The position numbers were made by a program, and so were the translations under genes. Positions 10,706-21,313 of a stretch of 64,000 bases of DNA are shown in pieces. The notes below the pieces were generated by a model. That model was given only the letters and a program-made list of their open reading frames with translations. It was not told the origin of the DNA and did no database searches. The DNA comes from Chondrus crispus. Its lineage: Eukaryota > Rhodophyta > Florideophyceae > Gigartinales > Gigartinaceae. The stretch is from positions 1 through 64,000 of the forward strand of contig NW_005179117.1 in the NCBI RefSeq assembly GCF_000350225.1, written 5' to 3'. How positions within the stretch are numbered: position 1 is the first letter of the stretch; every line of letters starts with the position of its first letter.

Positions 10706-11420
10706 GGCACGGTGCGATGCTTTCCTTTGGATACACAGTAAGCCTCAAGCCATCAAATGTGCTGAATGGCACGAAATCGATCGCAGTTGTACAGACCTTC
10801 CCAGTGTCTCACGACTGACACGTGCGATACACGTGTCAGAGATGCGAAAGCAGGATGTCAGCACCAGGATGCGTCCAAATTGGCAGCTGTTGCCCTCAAT
10901 AGCGAAATGTTCAAGAAAGGAGTTCGAATTGGGGCGTACGGCCACACGCCAGCAGGCAAGATGCAGTGGCGGATGGAGTGCCTCAATCACATACTTGGGG
11001 CCCCCGTAAGAGCGTCACTATCCAACTATTGCAGTCATCCTTGGCAGTGGTACAGTACTGCAAGTATTGCAAAGCCAAGCACGATGCAAGTGGAAAGGAA
11101 TTTTGAGCACAAAAGCGTTTCTGCTACTGCTTTTCGTTCGATTCTGCAACATGAGCGATGAATTATTGTACATTTGGAATCCTTCTGTGGACCAGACCGG
11201 CATGGCGCTCCAGGACAGTAATCATTCGGAGAATAACCAAACCCAGAATATCTTGAGGGCAAGCCCGTTGAACCCCAAAACCTGGGGGCGGGGTACACTC
11301 TGAGCGAGGTGGATCGAGACGATGAGGAACTCCTGCTGCGTCGATTAACGGAGGAAGTAGGACTAACGGTTCTTGGTACTTCACTCAAACGGGCAGACTG
11401 CGAAAGCTCCGAAATGCCTT
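10706..11420. other. Gene-free stretch, SDR promoter side, with one odd open fragment
   Basis: It should carry the SDR promoter and the 3' end of the phosphodiesterase gene. One plus-strand frame at about 11295-11454 encodes a charged peptide (SEVDRDDEELLLRRLTEEV) with no ATG ahead of it; it could be a gene remnant or chance. Near 10810 a short inverted pair CACGTG..ACACGTGTC is visible. Nothing else is supported. Confidence 0.35.
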
Positions 11421-12692
11421 CTATCCTCCGGTGTCGTCGCTACCCGTCTCTTTGAATATGATTTTCGCTGTTACGGCGTAGTGATCACTCAATGTTTGGT
11501 AAGGAGCGTCACTGGTAGGTGGTTCTATCCGGAGCTCATCCACCTGCACAGATCCAGTCACTGCATAAGCACTGACTGATGTACTGGCGTCTTCCCGATC
11601 CAAGGAACTAAGGAAAATGTAGTCAAGGCATTCCTTCTTGTTTGGAAGCCCCGTCAGTCCTCCGGCACTAGTTGCTGGATGGGAATCATTGCTAGCCTTG
11701 AACAAAATGTCCTGCAATTCGATGTTACCGCGAAAGGATTGAAGCAATGCATATGCTTCTTTATACTCCTTTGAAGATGACGAGTCATCGCTCGCTGCTC
11801 TAGCGTTCATGTTGAAGTCTCCACTAATGATGACCACGCCGTCCGGATCGTCGGCAATCATGTGCGTCAGGAACTTGGCTAATTCACGTACTTGGCTTTC
11901 ACGGACTTTTTCGAACGATACGTCTTCCAAATGGTTGTTCGCTTGCATGTGTGTCGTAAACACATGTGCGTATCGTATCGGCTCGTCAGCAAATAGCCTG
12001 ATGCGAGCATACAGGACGCCTTTAGCGACGACCATATCGATAGAACGGTAGACAGCCTCAGAGAAGGTGTAATAATCAGCTTTCACGATCGGGTAGCGCG
12101 AAAGAATAACTAGCCCCGCATCAATTATCTTTGGTGGACAACGGAGAAGGCCTGCAAGTCCAAGTGATGGAGAAGAAGTTTGGTATATCAGTCCCTGCTC
12201 GCGAGCAGCATCCATGAACTTCCTTTTGCGCGACCCAGTGGCCCAAAAGAGTTCTTGAAAGCACGCAGTGTCAAAATGTGCAAGTTCAGGGATCAGGCGA
12301 GCCAACCTTTCATCCTTGTAGTCGCCAATACCAACGAACATTGGACGAATGAAGGTGTTGAGAGTCAATAATCGGGCTGATAACGTTCGATTGCTTCTTG
12401 CCCGCTGTTTGGGCTCGGACAATGTGAAAGTGGGCCCTGACGTTCGGAGGTAAACAGGCTCTTTGCGACCAACGTTGGTAACCACAAAAAATGCCAGGAT
12501 AGCACAAACAAGCGCACAAATAGGAGTACAGGGCTCAACTCGGTTAAGAGCGTGGGTATACGATCGAAGAGTCTTGGTTAGCGACGAAACGGCCCTCTTC
12601 AACGAATCTGTGTCCGCTGGAAAGTAATGTCGTGAGCCTGGCCTTTCTAAATTTAAGAGTGGGATCGACTCCGACTCGTCCGGCGATGCCAT
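11421..12692 (-). CDS. Neutral sphingomyelinase-like Mg-dependent phosphodiesterase (EEP family), membrane-anchored
   Basis: I use the ATG at 12690-12692, which sits in a strong context (ACCATGG), rather than the farther upstream in-frame start. The product is about 423 residues. A cytosolic N-terminus is followed by a hydrophobic segment at about 57-75 and then an endonuclease/exonuclease/phosphatase fold: QE at 146-147 (metal ligand Glu), DAGLVILSRYPI at 191-202, THMQA near 248, SGDFNMN with D292 and N294, and the terminal SDH with H404. This motif set is that of neutral sphingomyelinases, which split sphingomyelin or related phospholipids to ceramide and a phospho-headgroup. The single N-terminal membrane span differs from mammalian nSMase2. 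Other members of the family act on inositol lipids or nucleic acids, so the substrate is inferred. Confidence 0.85.
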   Translation of the reverse strand: MASPDESESIPLLNLERPGSRHYFPADTDSLKRAVSSLTKTLRSYTHALNRVEPCTPICALVCAILAFFVVTNVGRKEPVYLRTSGPTFTLSEPKQRARSNRTLSARLLTLNTFIRPMFVGIGDYKDERLARLIPELAHFDTACFQELFWATGSRKRKFMDAAREQGLIYQTSSPSLGLAGLLRCPPKIIDAGLVILSRYPIVKADYYTFSEAVYRSIDMVVAKGVLYARIRLFADEPIRYAHVFTTHMQANNHLEDVSFEKVRESQVRELAKFLTHMIADDPDGVVIISGDFNMNARAASDDSSSSKEYKEAYALLQSFRGNIELQDILFKASNDSHPATSAGGLTGLPNKKECLDYIFLSSLDREDASTSVSAYAVTGSVQVDELRIEPPTSDAPYQTLSDHYAVTAKIIFKETGSDDTGG

Positions 12693-15030
12693 GGTTTTGT
12701 GAGTCCTGGCAGCGCGGAATGAATGCGATGGATAGATAATGCGCCGGCAACAGAAGCAATGGGTAATTTGACGTTGCTTAAGATGGAGGCAGACCGGCAA
12801 GCCTTTTGAAGGCACTGTGAGCTTGTTGAAGCGTTGACGTCAAAGGGGAAGCTATAGAGGTTGCATGAGAACGTATTGACAGTTTCTGTTGCGAAGCTAT
12901 GTGCGGGTTGTACAGTATCGAGCACTAGGATCAGGTGGCGGTGCGACAGGTCATGTGAATCCGAATTGAGCAGGGAAGGTGCGTCGGAGCACGACTCCGT
13001 TGCTTCGCACTCACGCTCGCACCCCCCGGGGTGTGCAGTCGGTGTTGAAAATCGTTTCAGCTGTCAGGTTTCGACAGGTCGTCCGTTTTTCTCATCGCAA
13101 CGGAGTGAAAGGTGCAAGAAAAGATGGTACCTCACTGACTGAGATTTGCAAAGGTTACGTGAGAATCATGTGAGGTAGCAGCTTTGTGTCCAGCGCTGCC
13201 TCAGAGCGATGCCAGTTTCAATAAGATATTGAATGCCACCATCTTACACTGCTGTATTATTTTCACATCCGCAATGAACATGTGTCCAGTACAGTACCAA
13301 GGGTACCGTTGCAACGGTACCCGCGGTACACAATCTTTACTTGTCGCCTGGCTGGCTGAGGCGATTCTGTGGTTTGGCTCCCTTGCCTGAACCGTAGTGC
13401 CGATGTCACCGCAGAGCGGATATCCTGAATGCGATGCGGACGTCATTGCGAGTGCACTATTGAAATAAAATCATTACAGTGGTATCCATGCTGCGCCCAA
13501 CTGGAACGACGTGCCCGTGCGACATGCCCGTGCGACATGCCCATTCTCTACAATTGCTTTTGGGCCACCTGTTGCTCATGTGCTACGGGGGTCGCTATAT
13601 CATTTTATTCCTCTAACAATTAGGGGGGGCCGATGCGATATCACGAGGCAGGCGTGAGGGACTCACACTTGTGCGGGGCTCGATAGGGCCACGCCGTGAT
13701 AAGCCATACGGGCTCGCCTCGGGCCAATATCATAACCTCGAGCCAATATGAGCCCTCGCAGCCAGTGGACAGTTAGAGTTACTGCTTGCCCGCACTTGCT
13801 GGTTCTCATTCTGCAATTCGTAAAAGGAAAGCCAGGGATATGGAGAATGTGTGAGGATGTCTCCTCTGGTGATCGGGTCTACAGTGACCCGGTCACTCCA
13901 CTTTATGTCAACCAGAGCAAGGCTCTGGTGCGCGCCGCTCCGCTGCGCCGTCGTCGGTAGGATAGTGATTAATCATTATTTCTACAATGGTACGTACCCT
14001 AAATCATCATCAGCCAACCATCTCGCGATGGTGGCGGTCATGGAGCCTTTTCATTGGATTGTTGGCTTTCGCCAAATTACAGGCACGCGCCTGCGCTCAA
14101 CAATTCCAACGGGTGCTGCGTGGAAAATTCCCATCAAGCGATTCCTTTCACCCGCTGCCATCACCAATGCAACTCTTCCGCCAGACGATTATCATACTCT
14201 CCCTTGTTGTGTTTAATATAAAAATAATGGCGGAAGAAACCCTTCCTCCGCTCCAAGATGCGCTACCCTTGGCACTACTGTACAACTGTACTTTAAGGGT
14301 ACTATACGGTCATTTGCACTATTCTTTCTTTTGAAGCGTCGTCCGCAAAGCCCAGGCTGCAATTAAACGACACGGGGAGGAAACGTACATGGACAGTACC
14401 CGAGTGAACCCGTGGGAGCCCGTCCCGTATGATACCACCTTGTATTACTATTTTGCTTGCGGTGATAACGTCATGCTCAGCATTAAACCTGAACGGACAG
14501 TTCCCCTTTCCGAAGACACTTCATGGATGTGAGAAAGCAAGTGCGTTGGAAGGTTACAGGTCCTCGACTCTTTCATCTCTTTGCATTCAAGCGAGAGCAA
14601 TTCGCAATACTCAGTCTTGAGTTCTTAGCCCAACTGCACGCAGTGGTTCCCAGAGCTTAAAAGGACGCATCAAATGCTGTCTTGATCCCCCTCCTCTCTA
14701 TCTACTTTTTCTGACCCAAATACGTCAACATGAAACATCAGCATGGATACTTGATATATTTTCCCGCATCACTAGTGACAACCCCAAACATCGCACGGCC
14801 CTGGAAAGAGAAAAGAAAAACAGGCGGTTTATGCCAAGCAGTCGGCACTCCTTGATTCTGTAGCGGGCACAAATGAACTCCGACATCAAAATATTCCCTT
14901 TGCTTCAACTCAGGAGCATTGTGCCTTTTAAATATATATCTCAAGTCTACGAAGGCAAATACGTCCCCAGCTCGAAACCATCTGCTCACGCAATCCCTTC
15001 CAGATCGATGTACTGCACAATCCGATGATA
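12693..15030. other. Gene-poor region of about 2.3 kb with palindromes
   Basis: No gene is supported. Open frames around 13750-14334 overlap each other and show no family likeness. The stretch holds GTACAGTAC/GTACCAAGGGTAC words, a perfect 22-bp palindrome at 13301-13322 and a short CGTGCGACATGCC duplication near 13510-13540. The promoter of the phosphodiesterase gene should lie at the left side. Confidence 0.45.
13301..13322. repeat. Perfect 22-bp palindrome
   Basis: GGGTACCGTTG is followed directly by its exact reverse complement, with no spacer. It overlaps the last part of a GTACCAAGGGTAC word at 13294-13306. Confidence 0.95.
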
Positions 15031-17922
15031 TCATTCATCCAGCGAGTTCTCGTCAGTGCTCTGCAACCCCGTGAACAAAGTTTTCATCTTCATCAACAAC
15101 TTCCCGTACCCAGAATCTTCTTCTATAGCCAACATCTCTAGAGCTTTCCCGACATGAACATTCTCTGAGTAATAAACCGTCGTTTGCACCCAGTTAGGCA
15201 TCGCCCCATTCGTTGACACTGCTGTCCCTCGCCCAGTGTGGTCCTCTTCACACATGGAGTGCCACTCCACATCAAATGAATGGATCGAACCGGTAGCCTT
15301 CATTGACGATTGCAATTCATCTACACCTAATGGCGTGGCATTGTGTGCTATTCCGCCCCGCACTGTACGTCCAATCTCATCTAGCGTCTGCCCGTCGCCA
15401 ATTTGCTCTAGCAACTCGTCCATGTGTCCGTCGCCATCGTCAGGTTCGAGCAACTCCCCTCCTATTGCATCAATGGCACATCCATCTTCGTCATTAGTTT
15501 TTCTCTCCGCACAAATACTATCAAACGATTCCCCACTTTGAGAGCTGGCCACTAGGGATTGGCGAGCAACATGCAACTCTCGAGACTTTGTCAAGCCGCC
15601 ATACGAAAACGGATCTCGGTTTTCGAGGTCAGTGAAGTCTTTCTGTGGAAACGGTAACTCCCCCTGAAGCTTGCTCTTCGTAGAAACTTCTTCTTCGACT
15701 TCAGTTCCCTTGTCCTTAATGTATAAATATTGATTTCGAATCTTCAACGCCATTGGTATATCGCCTAAAAAGGGCCGTGGCAGAGTATCGAAACCACCCA
15801 AACCAGAATCATCTTCATCATTCCGGAGAATGCACGGTCGTAGGTCATACATGTCACATACTTGAAGACGTTTAGTCCCAACTTGTAAAAAGCTACCAGG
15901 CATACTATGTTGAACAGGGTATGTTTCCCAAGCCCTCTTACAGTTCTTTTCTCGTGAATGCATCTGTTTCTGAAATTCAGACATTACAAGTGACCCCCCC
16001 TTTGGCAGTTCAATCCCTTTTTCTATGTCCTCGTGTCCTTCGTCTTCCGCTGCCCTCAAATTCAAGACTTGTCCGACCAAACCATCATCTACTGTCCATT
16101 GAAGAAGTGAAACGAGTCCTTCGTCGTCAAACGGGATCAGCGCCATTCCAAAGGCACTTCGGGTATCCTTGACTTGTTGAAGATGGCCAAGCGGTAAATC
16201 TGACCAAAGCATCGGCCTTTTCAGAAATCCAGGAGCCTTGGAGTTGGTGGCTTCAGATCTGCTGATCATATCTGGAACATGCAATGGAAGTTGACCAATT
16301 GATGGATCGCAAATAGAATGAAAAGCCTCAAGGTACCCAGATTGACGAGAACCTATTGTGACAACAGAAGAACGGATTCCATTCGTATTCAGTGATACTA
16401 ATGCGGCTTGTTCAGGAGGTAACGGGAGGCTTAAGGACCAGTCGAGGAGTGGATTGCTCGGCATTCGCAAGTCAACGAAATTCATAGATGTCTGCGTCGC
16501 AACAAACAACGTATAGCTCCTCGCCTCCAACGGTTTCATTATAGAAATGCCATGGTCATGCCATGGAAGATTCCAGTGTTCTCGTACATCAAGCAATACA
16601 CTACGGGAGCACGTTTCCGCTCTGCTACGCATGTCGAAAGCAGCAATTTCCCTGCGACTGGACAAAAGAAGGGACCGTGGATGAAGACCAAAGATGAGGC
16701 GATTGTAAATGCGATCTTTCGCAAGAACTTGGATATCATGAAAGTAGTCTGTGCCATCGCCCTTAAGAGCCAAAAAGTCTTGAACAGAACCAAAGAAAAG
16801 ACCGGATGATGAAACAACAGCAAACTCTGTGGGGAGGAGAGGGTTCAAGGCACAGGATAACGGCATAGGAAACGAGAATTGATCAACCCACTTAATTGTG
16901 GGCTTATAGTCATTCGCAGAAACTTCTGCAAAGCTGAGCGATTTCTGAGTGGACGCCAGCACCCTGCTGGGCTCCGAGCTTCCGATTTCCCAATCTGTCA
17001 TGACCAGGTCATTGATGAGTTCCGAGTTATGAGAGATCACCTGTGACGATACGACGGGACGGTTCTTTCGAAAAATGTGCGACCTCAGCTCTCCATTGCT
17101 GCCAGTGGACTTCTCGAGGCCTAGAAGCGCAACTGAATTCAGACATCCAGATGTAGCGCAGCCAAGAATGTTTTCATCTCCAAACTTAATTACAACGAGT
17201 GGGTTTCCTGACGCTCGACCAGGATCATGTGGGTCGTAGGAGGCCTGATGAACTGGTTTGCTCATCTCCGACAAGATTGATTCATGATTTAGTCCTTCTA
17301 GGACACTATTGTCCACACCAAGGGGAGGTACCGAAGCTCTTGAAGTAAATGTCTTCCAAGAAGCGCGTTGGGCGTACCTTGCTTGGCTGATGGCCGTTTC
17401 CGCATTCTGAATTATTTGAGATAATTCGCCTTCACATGTGTCAGTATCATAGCGCCGGCGTTTCTTTGCCTCTGGAACTTGACAATCCTCATCAATATCA
17501 GATACGCCTGGAGATGTCGGAAGGAAGTGGTAAGCTTGATCACCACAAAGCACGGCCTTCTCCCGAGAGATGCTTCTAGGTTCGACAAATGCGGCCTGGA
17601 AGTCCTGTATATGGACAGCTGATCGGGATTCACATAGCTGTTGTGCGTTTGAATTGACTGGAAACAAGCGAGGAAATTTGCCGTAATCACTCCTACTCAG
17701 GGCCAGGTCGGGTCTTGTGTTCTGAGAGTACAGCCCATTGCTTGACCATGTCGGGGGACATACGGGATATGGAAGAGTCTCGCTTTTTTCCTCGGTAACC
17801 TTAGAAATATATCCAGCGACTTGGCTAGGTGTTACAATGCTGATAGCCAAGCTATCTGTCTCACGCCGCGACGCGGCTTCAGCAGGCCCCAGCACGACTG
17901 CCCCGTAATCCAAAATAACCAA
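15031..17922 (-). CDS. Putative Rrn6/TAF1C-like RNA polymerase I initiation factor (beta-propeller)
   Basis: The open frame encodes about 963 residues. The middle third reads like a WD-type beta-propeller with strands such as HPRSLLLSSRREIAAFDMRS and EGLVSLLQWTVDDGLVGQVL, a pattern I associate with TAF1C/Rrn6 subunits of the RNA polymerase I core factor, which recruits the polymerase to rDNA promoters in the nucleolus. The N-terminal third has a basic nuclear-signal-like KKRRR. The C-terminal third is acidic and probably disordered. The frame begins at TTG (17920-17922) just after an in-frame TGA, and the next in-frame ATG is over 200 codons inside, so either an upstream exon with the ATG is spliced on or a non-ATG start is used. 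An AG sits right before ATTGG. Family assignment is tentative. Confidence 0.55.
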   Translation of the reverse strand: MVILDYGAVVLGPAEAASRRETDSLAISIVTPSQVAGYISKVTEEKSETLPYPVCPPTWSSNGLYSQNTRPDLALSRSDYGKFPRLFPVNSNAQQLCESRSAVHIQDFQAAFVEPRSISREKAVLCGDQAYHFLPTSPGVSDIDEDCQVPEAKKRRRYDTDTCEGELSQIIQNAETAISQARYAQRASWKTFTSRASVPPLGVDNSVLEGLNHESILSEMSKPVHQASYDPHDPGRASGNPLVVIKFGDENILGCATSGCLNSVALLGLEKSTGSNGELRSHIFRKNRPVVSSQVISHNSELINDLVMTDWEIGSSEPSRVLASTQKSLSFAEVSANDYKPTIKWVDQFSFPMPLSCALNPLLPTEFAVVSSSGLFFGSVQDFLALKGDGTDYFHDIQVLAKDRIYNRLIFGLHPRSLLLSSRREIAAFDMRSRAETCSRSVLLDVREHWNLPWHDHGISIMKPLEARSYTLFVATQTSMNFVDLRMPSNPLLDWSLSLPLPPEQAALVSLNTNGIRSSVVTIGSRQSGYLEAFHSICDPSIGQLPLHVPDMISRSEATNSKAPGFLKRPMLWSDLPLGHLQQVKDTRSAFGMALIPFDDEGLVSLLQWTVDDGLVGQVLNLRAAEDEGHEDIEKGIELPKGGSLVMSEFQKQMHSREKNCKRAWETYPVQHSMPGSFLQVGTKRLQVCDMYDLRPCILRNDEDDSGLGGFDTLPRPFLGDIPMALKIRNQYLYIKDKGTEVEEEVSTKSKLQGELPFPQKDFTDLENRDPFSYGGLTKSRELHVARQSLVASSQSGESFDSICAERKTNDEDGCAIDAIGGELLEPDDGDGHMDELLEQIGDGQTLDEIGRTVRGGIAHNATPLGVDELQSSMKATGSIHSFDVEWHSMCEEDHTGRGTAVSTNGAMPNWVQTTVYYSENVHVGKALEMLAIEEDSGYGKLLMKMKTLFTGLQSTDENSLDE

Positions 17923-18711
17923 TCTTCACTGAACTCAACAAGCTCAACGCAACTGTTAATGCGTAATTGAATAATTGTCACAGACTGCTAAGATGTCGTT
18001 GTCGACGCTTCATTGACAGCTGCGTGCTTTGCGATTGTCGTCACCCTACACTTGGAGTGAATGGGGCGCTACTGCTTCCTAGAAAGCGATTTGCACATGC
18101 AAAGCGACGCATGTAACTCTTACTCTGCACGGTGCCTGAGAGGGGCGCGGCGTTTGATGGAATGAAGAAACGTCGTCACCCACGAAAATCCGGCTCGTTC
18201 GAGAACAGGTGCGAAGGCTGAATGAAGTGTGAGCAACACGTACTGTAAACAAGAAGGCGGGGTCAATTTCAACTGCTCTCATACTGTATAACATGGCGTG
18301 CGCAACCTGAATGACTTAGTGTATTGCGCAATGAGGCTTTTTATGCTTGTTTTAAATACGGCATTTCATAAATAAAACACTTCCTGCCAATTAGTCGAAT
18401 GAAGCTTTATTCAATATGGTCAGATCCCGAGTCTGAAGGTTACTTCATAACAAATTCATTTCTCAAAAAAGGTGTCGCTCAACCGTTCAGCGAAAGAGTC
18501 AGCTAAGGTACCACCACGCTGCCATCTGAAGGGACAAGCTCTATTCGGCAACGCAGGCAGAAACCGAAACTGTTCATGCCTGCAAGACAAGTTGAGGGAC
18601 CTTCAATCACCACATAGTCGCTCTGGTTGAGGATCACATTCACACAGAACTGGGTTTCAGCCCGCGATAATGCGCCCTGCAAAGTAACATGGGAAGCTAA
18701 ATTTCTGAGAG
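17923..18711. promoter_or_regulatory. Divergent promoter region between the Rrn6/TAF1C-like and PPIL4-type genes
   Basis: These 0.8 kb separate two genes transcribed away from each other, so both promoters, and probably the missing first exon of the minus-strand gene, should lie here. I see no gene. Position is the only evidence for regulatory function. Confidence 0.5.
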
Positions 18712-19935
18712 ATGAGTGTATTGATGGAAACATCATACGGCGATGTCGTCATTGATCTTTTACCTCATCTCTCGCCTTCTGCATGCAGAAACTTCTTAAA
18801 GTTATGCACCATTAAGTACTACAACGACTGCGAATTCTTCCGTATCGAGAAGGGATTCATAGCGCAGACCGGAGATCCTACCAATAAGGGAGATGGGGGC
18901 GAGTCCGTCTTCGCGAAATGCAAACCCCCCGGCCCAGCGTACCTCAACCTAGAACGTTCCCCGTTTGCTTCACATGAGCGCAAAGGAACTGTATCAATGG
19001 CGTCAAGCGTAGTTGGAGGGTCGAGGAAGATCGGGAGCCAGTTTTTCATCACTCTAGCGGATGGCTTGAGCTACCTGGACAATGACCACACAGTTATCGG
19101 AGAAGTTGTAGAAGGCTTTAACGTTGTAGACAAAATCGCTGACGCTTTTGTGGACAAAGATTTTCGGCCGTATCGCTTGATTCGAGTAAGGCACACAATA
19201 GTCTTGCACGACCCATTTGATGATCCTACAGGTCTTCCCTCTGATTGTCCGTCTCCAGACCCAGCACAAGGTGGTCGCGGAGATCGACTAGGGTCAGACG
19301 ATGAAGAAGAATTTGAAGAAAGTTCTGGTGAAAAGACAAAAATTCGTCTCAAAGAGCAAGAACAAGAGCGAGAGGCCAGAACTAGAGCGGAGGTCCTTGA
19401 AATTATAGGCGACATTCGTGATGCGGATATGAAACCGCCTGAAAACGTGTTGTTTATCTGCAAACTGAATCCCGCTACCGAAGCGGATGATCTTGAAATC
19501 ATATTCTCGCGCTTTGGGGAGTGCAAGGCAGACATTTTGCGTGATAGGAAATCTGGAAAATCGTTGTGCTATGGCTTCATTGAGTTTGAGAAGAAAGAAC
19601 ACTGCGAAAAGGCATATTTCAAAATGGATAGCACTCTCATCGACGATCGGAGAGTACGCGTCGACTTCTCTCAATCGGTCAGCAAGCTCTGGAACGAGGC
19701 TAGAAGGGCTAGAATTTCCAATTCTCCTGACATGCCAGGGCTTTTCAAGCACCGTCAATCGAACACAAATAGCAACCCATGTTCACGCCCGGAGGCTGAT
19801 AAGTTTATTAGAAGGTCAGATGTCACTCAAGCTCTAGAAGCAGACGTGCCATTTAGGTCCCGCCTCGCCGAACGTCCGAAGAGTGAGGTAATCAGACCGC
19901 GAAAAAAATCTCGGTTTGATGTTCGACCAGCATAA
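18712..19935 (+). CDS. PPIL4: PPIL4-type cyclophilin with RRM domain
   Basis: A 407-residue product from an ATG with the typical family start (MSVLMETSYGDVVIDL). Residues 1-165 form a cyclophilin-type peptidyl-prolyl isomerase domain, with FFRIEKGFIAQTGDPT, GSQFFITLAD and DNDHTVIGEV. An acidic linker and a charged coiled region follow (residues about 200-235), then an RRM at about 244-322 with RNP2 LFICKL and RNP1 LCYGFIEF. The tail is basic with an RKKSR patch, a likely nuclear signal. Known relatives act in the nucleus around pre-mRNA splicing. It is shorter than human PPIL4 (492), mainly in the tail. No intron. Its stop is about 100 bp from the stop of the convergent UDP-xylose synthase. 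Confidence 0.95.
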   Translation: MSVLMETSYGDVVIDLLPHLSPSACRNFLKLCTIKYYNDCEFFRIEKGFIAQTGDPTNKGDGGESVFAKCKPPGPAYLNLERSPFASHERKGTVSMASSVVGGSRKIGSQFFITLADGLSYLDNDHTVIGEVVEGFNVVDKIADAFVDKDFRPYRLIRVRHTIVLHDPFDDPTGLPSDCPSPDPAQGGRGDRLGSDDEEEFEESSGEKTKIRLKEQEQEREARTRAEVLEIIGDIRDADMKPPENVLFICKLNPATEADDLEIIFSRFGECKADILRDRKSGKSLCYGFIEFEKKEHCEKAYFKMDSTLIDDRRVRVDFSQSVSKLWNEARRARISNSPDMPGLFKHRQSNTNSNPCSRPEADKFIRRSDVTQALEADVPFRSRLAERPKSEVIRPRKKSRFDVRPA

Positions 19936-20038
19936 GCACAAGATCCCTTTTACATAAGGGCATGCAATTTGTGTTTTGGGTGTCGGTTTCTACAGTTCAC
20001 ATGTTAGCAGTCGTGGTGACGGAGTGCTACACATGCTA

Positions 20039-21313
20039 TCACCAGCCTTCATCCCCGTTTCGGATGCGTTCCTTGAAGTCGACTGTCATCAATTTCAGCC
20101 CATCCATCAATTCAACTCCTGGCTCCCAGCCGAGGACATCCTTCGCTTTTGTGATGTCCGGCTTACGTTGCTTGGGGTCATCTGGGGTTAACGGGGTATA
20201 AGTAATTTCAACATTCGGGTCGACAGCCTTTTTCACAACGTCTGCAAGTTCGCGAATAGTGAATTCATGTGGGTTACCGATATTGACGGGACCGTCGACA
20301 TCCTCCGTATTCATGAGCTTGATGAGACCGTCCACTTGGTCCGAAACATAGCAAAACGATCTTGTTTGGTTTCCTGAGCCCTGTACGGTCAACTGCTCCC
20401 CTCTCAACGCTTGTCCCACAAAGTTGGACACGACTCGGCCGTCGTTGAGAGCCATCCTGGGGCCATATGTGTTGAAAATGCGTGCAATCCTAATATCAAC
20501 ACCATTCTGCCGCTTAAAGTCATAGCACAACGTTTCGGCGACTCTCTTACCCTCATCATAGCAAGAACGCTCGCCAATTGGGTTGACGTTGCCCCAATAT
20601 TCCTCGTGTTGCGGATGTACCAAGGGGTCACCATACACTTCAGACGTTGACGTAATGAGGAATCGAGCATGAGTGCGCTTGGCGAGACCCAACATGTTGT
20701 ACGTGCCCAAGAAACTGGTCTTGAGGGTGTGGATCGGGTTATACTTATAATGAATTGGCGAGGCTGGGCAAGCCAAATGATAAATTTGGTCAACTTCAAG
20801 GCTGATTGGATCGATGACATCGTGTCGGATGAACTCAAAACGGGGAGAGTTGTAGTGTCTCTCAAGGTTGCTCTTTTTGCCAGTAAAGAGCGAATCTACG
20901 ACAATTACCATGTGACCCTCATCCATAAGCCTGTCCACCAAATGGCTACCTATGAAGCCAGCACCACCAGTAACGAGAATACGCTTCTTGTCAGCCCGCC
21001 TGTTGGGAGGCTTGAGTTTTGAGACATCATGAGTCCGTTCCTCAACCGGATCATCGAGGATAGGAACAGCAGAACGAGCGGTGGGTGGTGGGAGGACTTC
21101 GTCGATATGACTGGTTCGGTCGGCAGCATTGACAGTAGGGGTTTCAAAATCACTGCTTGGGCGAAACCCAGTCCTATCTACTGTGAGTGGTGAGGAAACG
21201 GCAGACTGAGATGAGACAAACAAAGAGAGGAGGAGGAGAAGTGAGAGGGCTGCTGGAATCTTCATCTTAGATAGAGGAAAACGAGAAAGCGAGCTTCGCG
21301 GAGCCAGCGGCAT
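20039..21313 (-). CDS. UXS: UDP-glucuronate decarboxylase (UDP-xylose synthase), type II membrane form
   Basis: A 424-residue product. After a short N-terminus comes a hydrophobic signal-anchor at about 19-36 ([15 protein letters not shown]), a loose stem, and the SDR catalytic domain from about 110: TGGAGFIG at 115-122, [10 protein letters not shown] at 221-230 and the catalytic pair Y252-x3-K256 (YDEGK). HLACPASP and NTYGPRM are typical of UXS. The enzyme converts UDP-glucuronate to UDP-xylose with bound NAD+, feeding cell-wall and glycan synthesis; the anchored form works in the Golgi lumen. The ATG at 21311-21313 is used; an in-frame ATG 16 codons later, right before the anchor, is equally possible. 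It converges on the PPIL4-type gene. Confidence 0.96.
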   Translation of the reverse strand: MPLAPRSSLSRFPLSKMKIPAALSLLLLLSLFVSSQSAVSSPLTVDRTGFRPSSDFETPTVNAADRTSHIDEVLPPPTARSAVPILDDPVEERTHDVSKLKPPNRRADKKRILVTGGAGFIGSHLVDRLMDEGHMVIVVDSLFTGKKSNLERHYNSPRFEFIRHDVIDPISLEVDQIYHLACPASPIHYKYNPIHTLKTSFLGTYNMLGLAKRTHARFLITSTSEVYGDPLVHPQHEEYWGNVNPIGERSCYDEGKRVAETLCYDFKRQNGVDIRIARIFNTYGPRMALNDGRVVSNFVGQALRGEQLTVQGSGNQTRSFCYVSDQVDGLIKLMNTEDVDGPVNIGNPHEFTIRELADVVKKAVDPNVEITYTPLTPDDPKQRKPDITKAKDVLGWEPGVELMDGLKLMTVDFKERIRNGDEGW

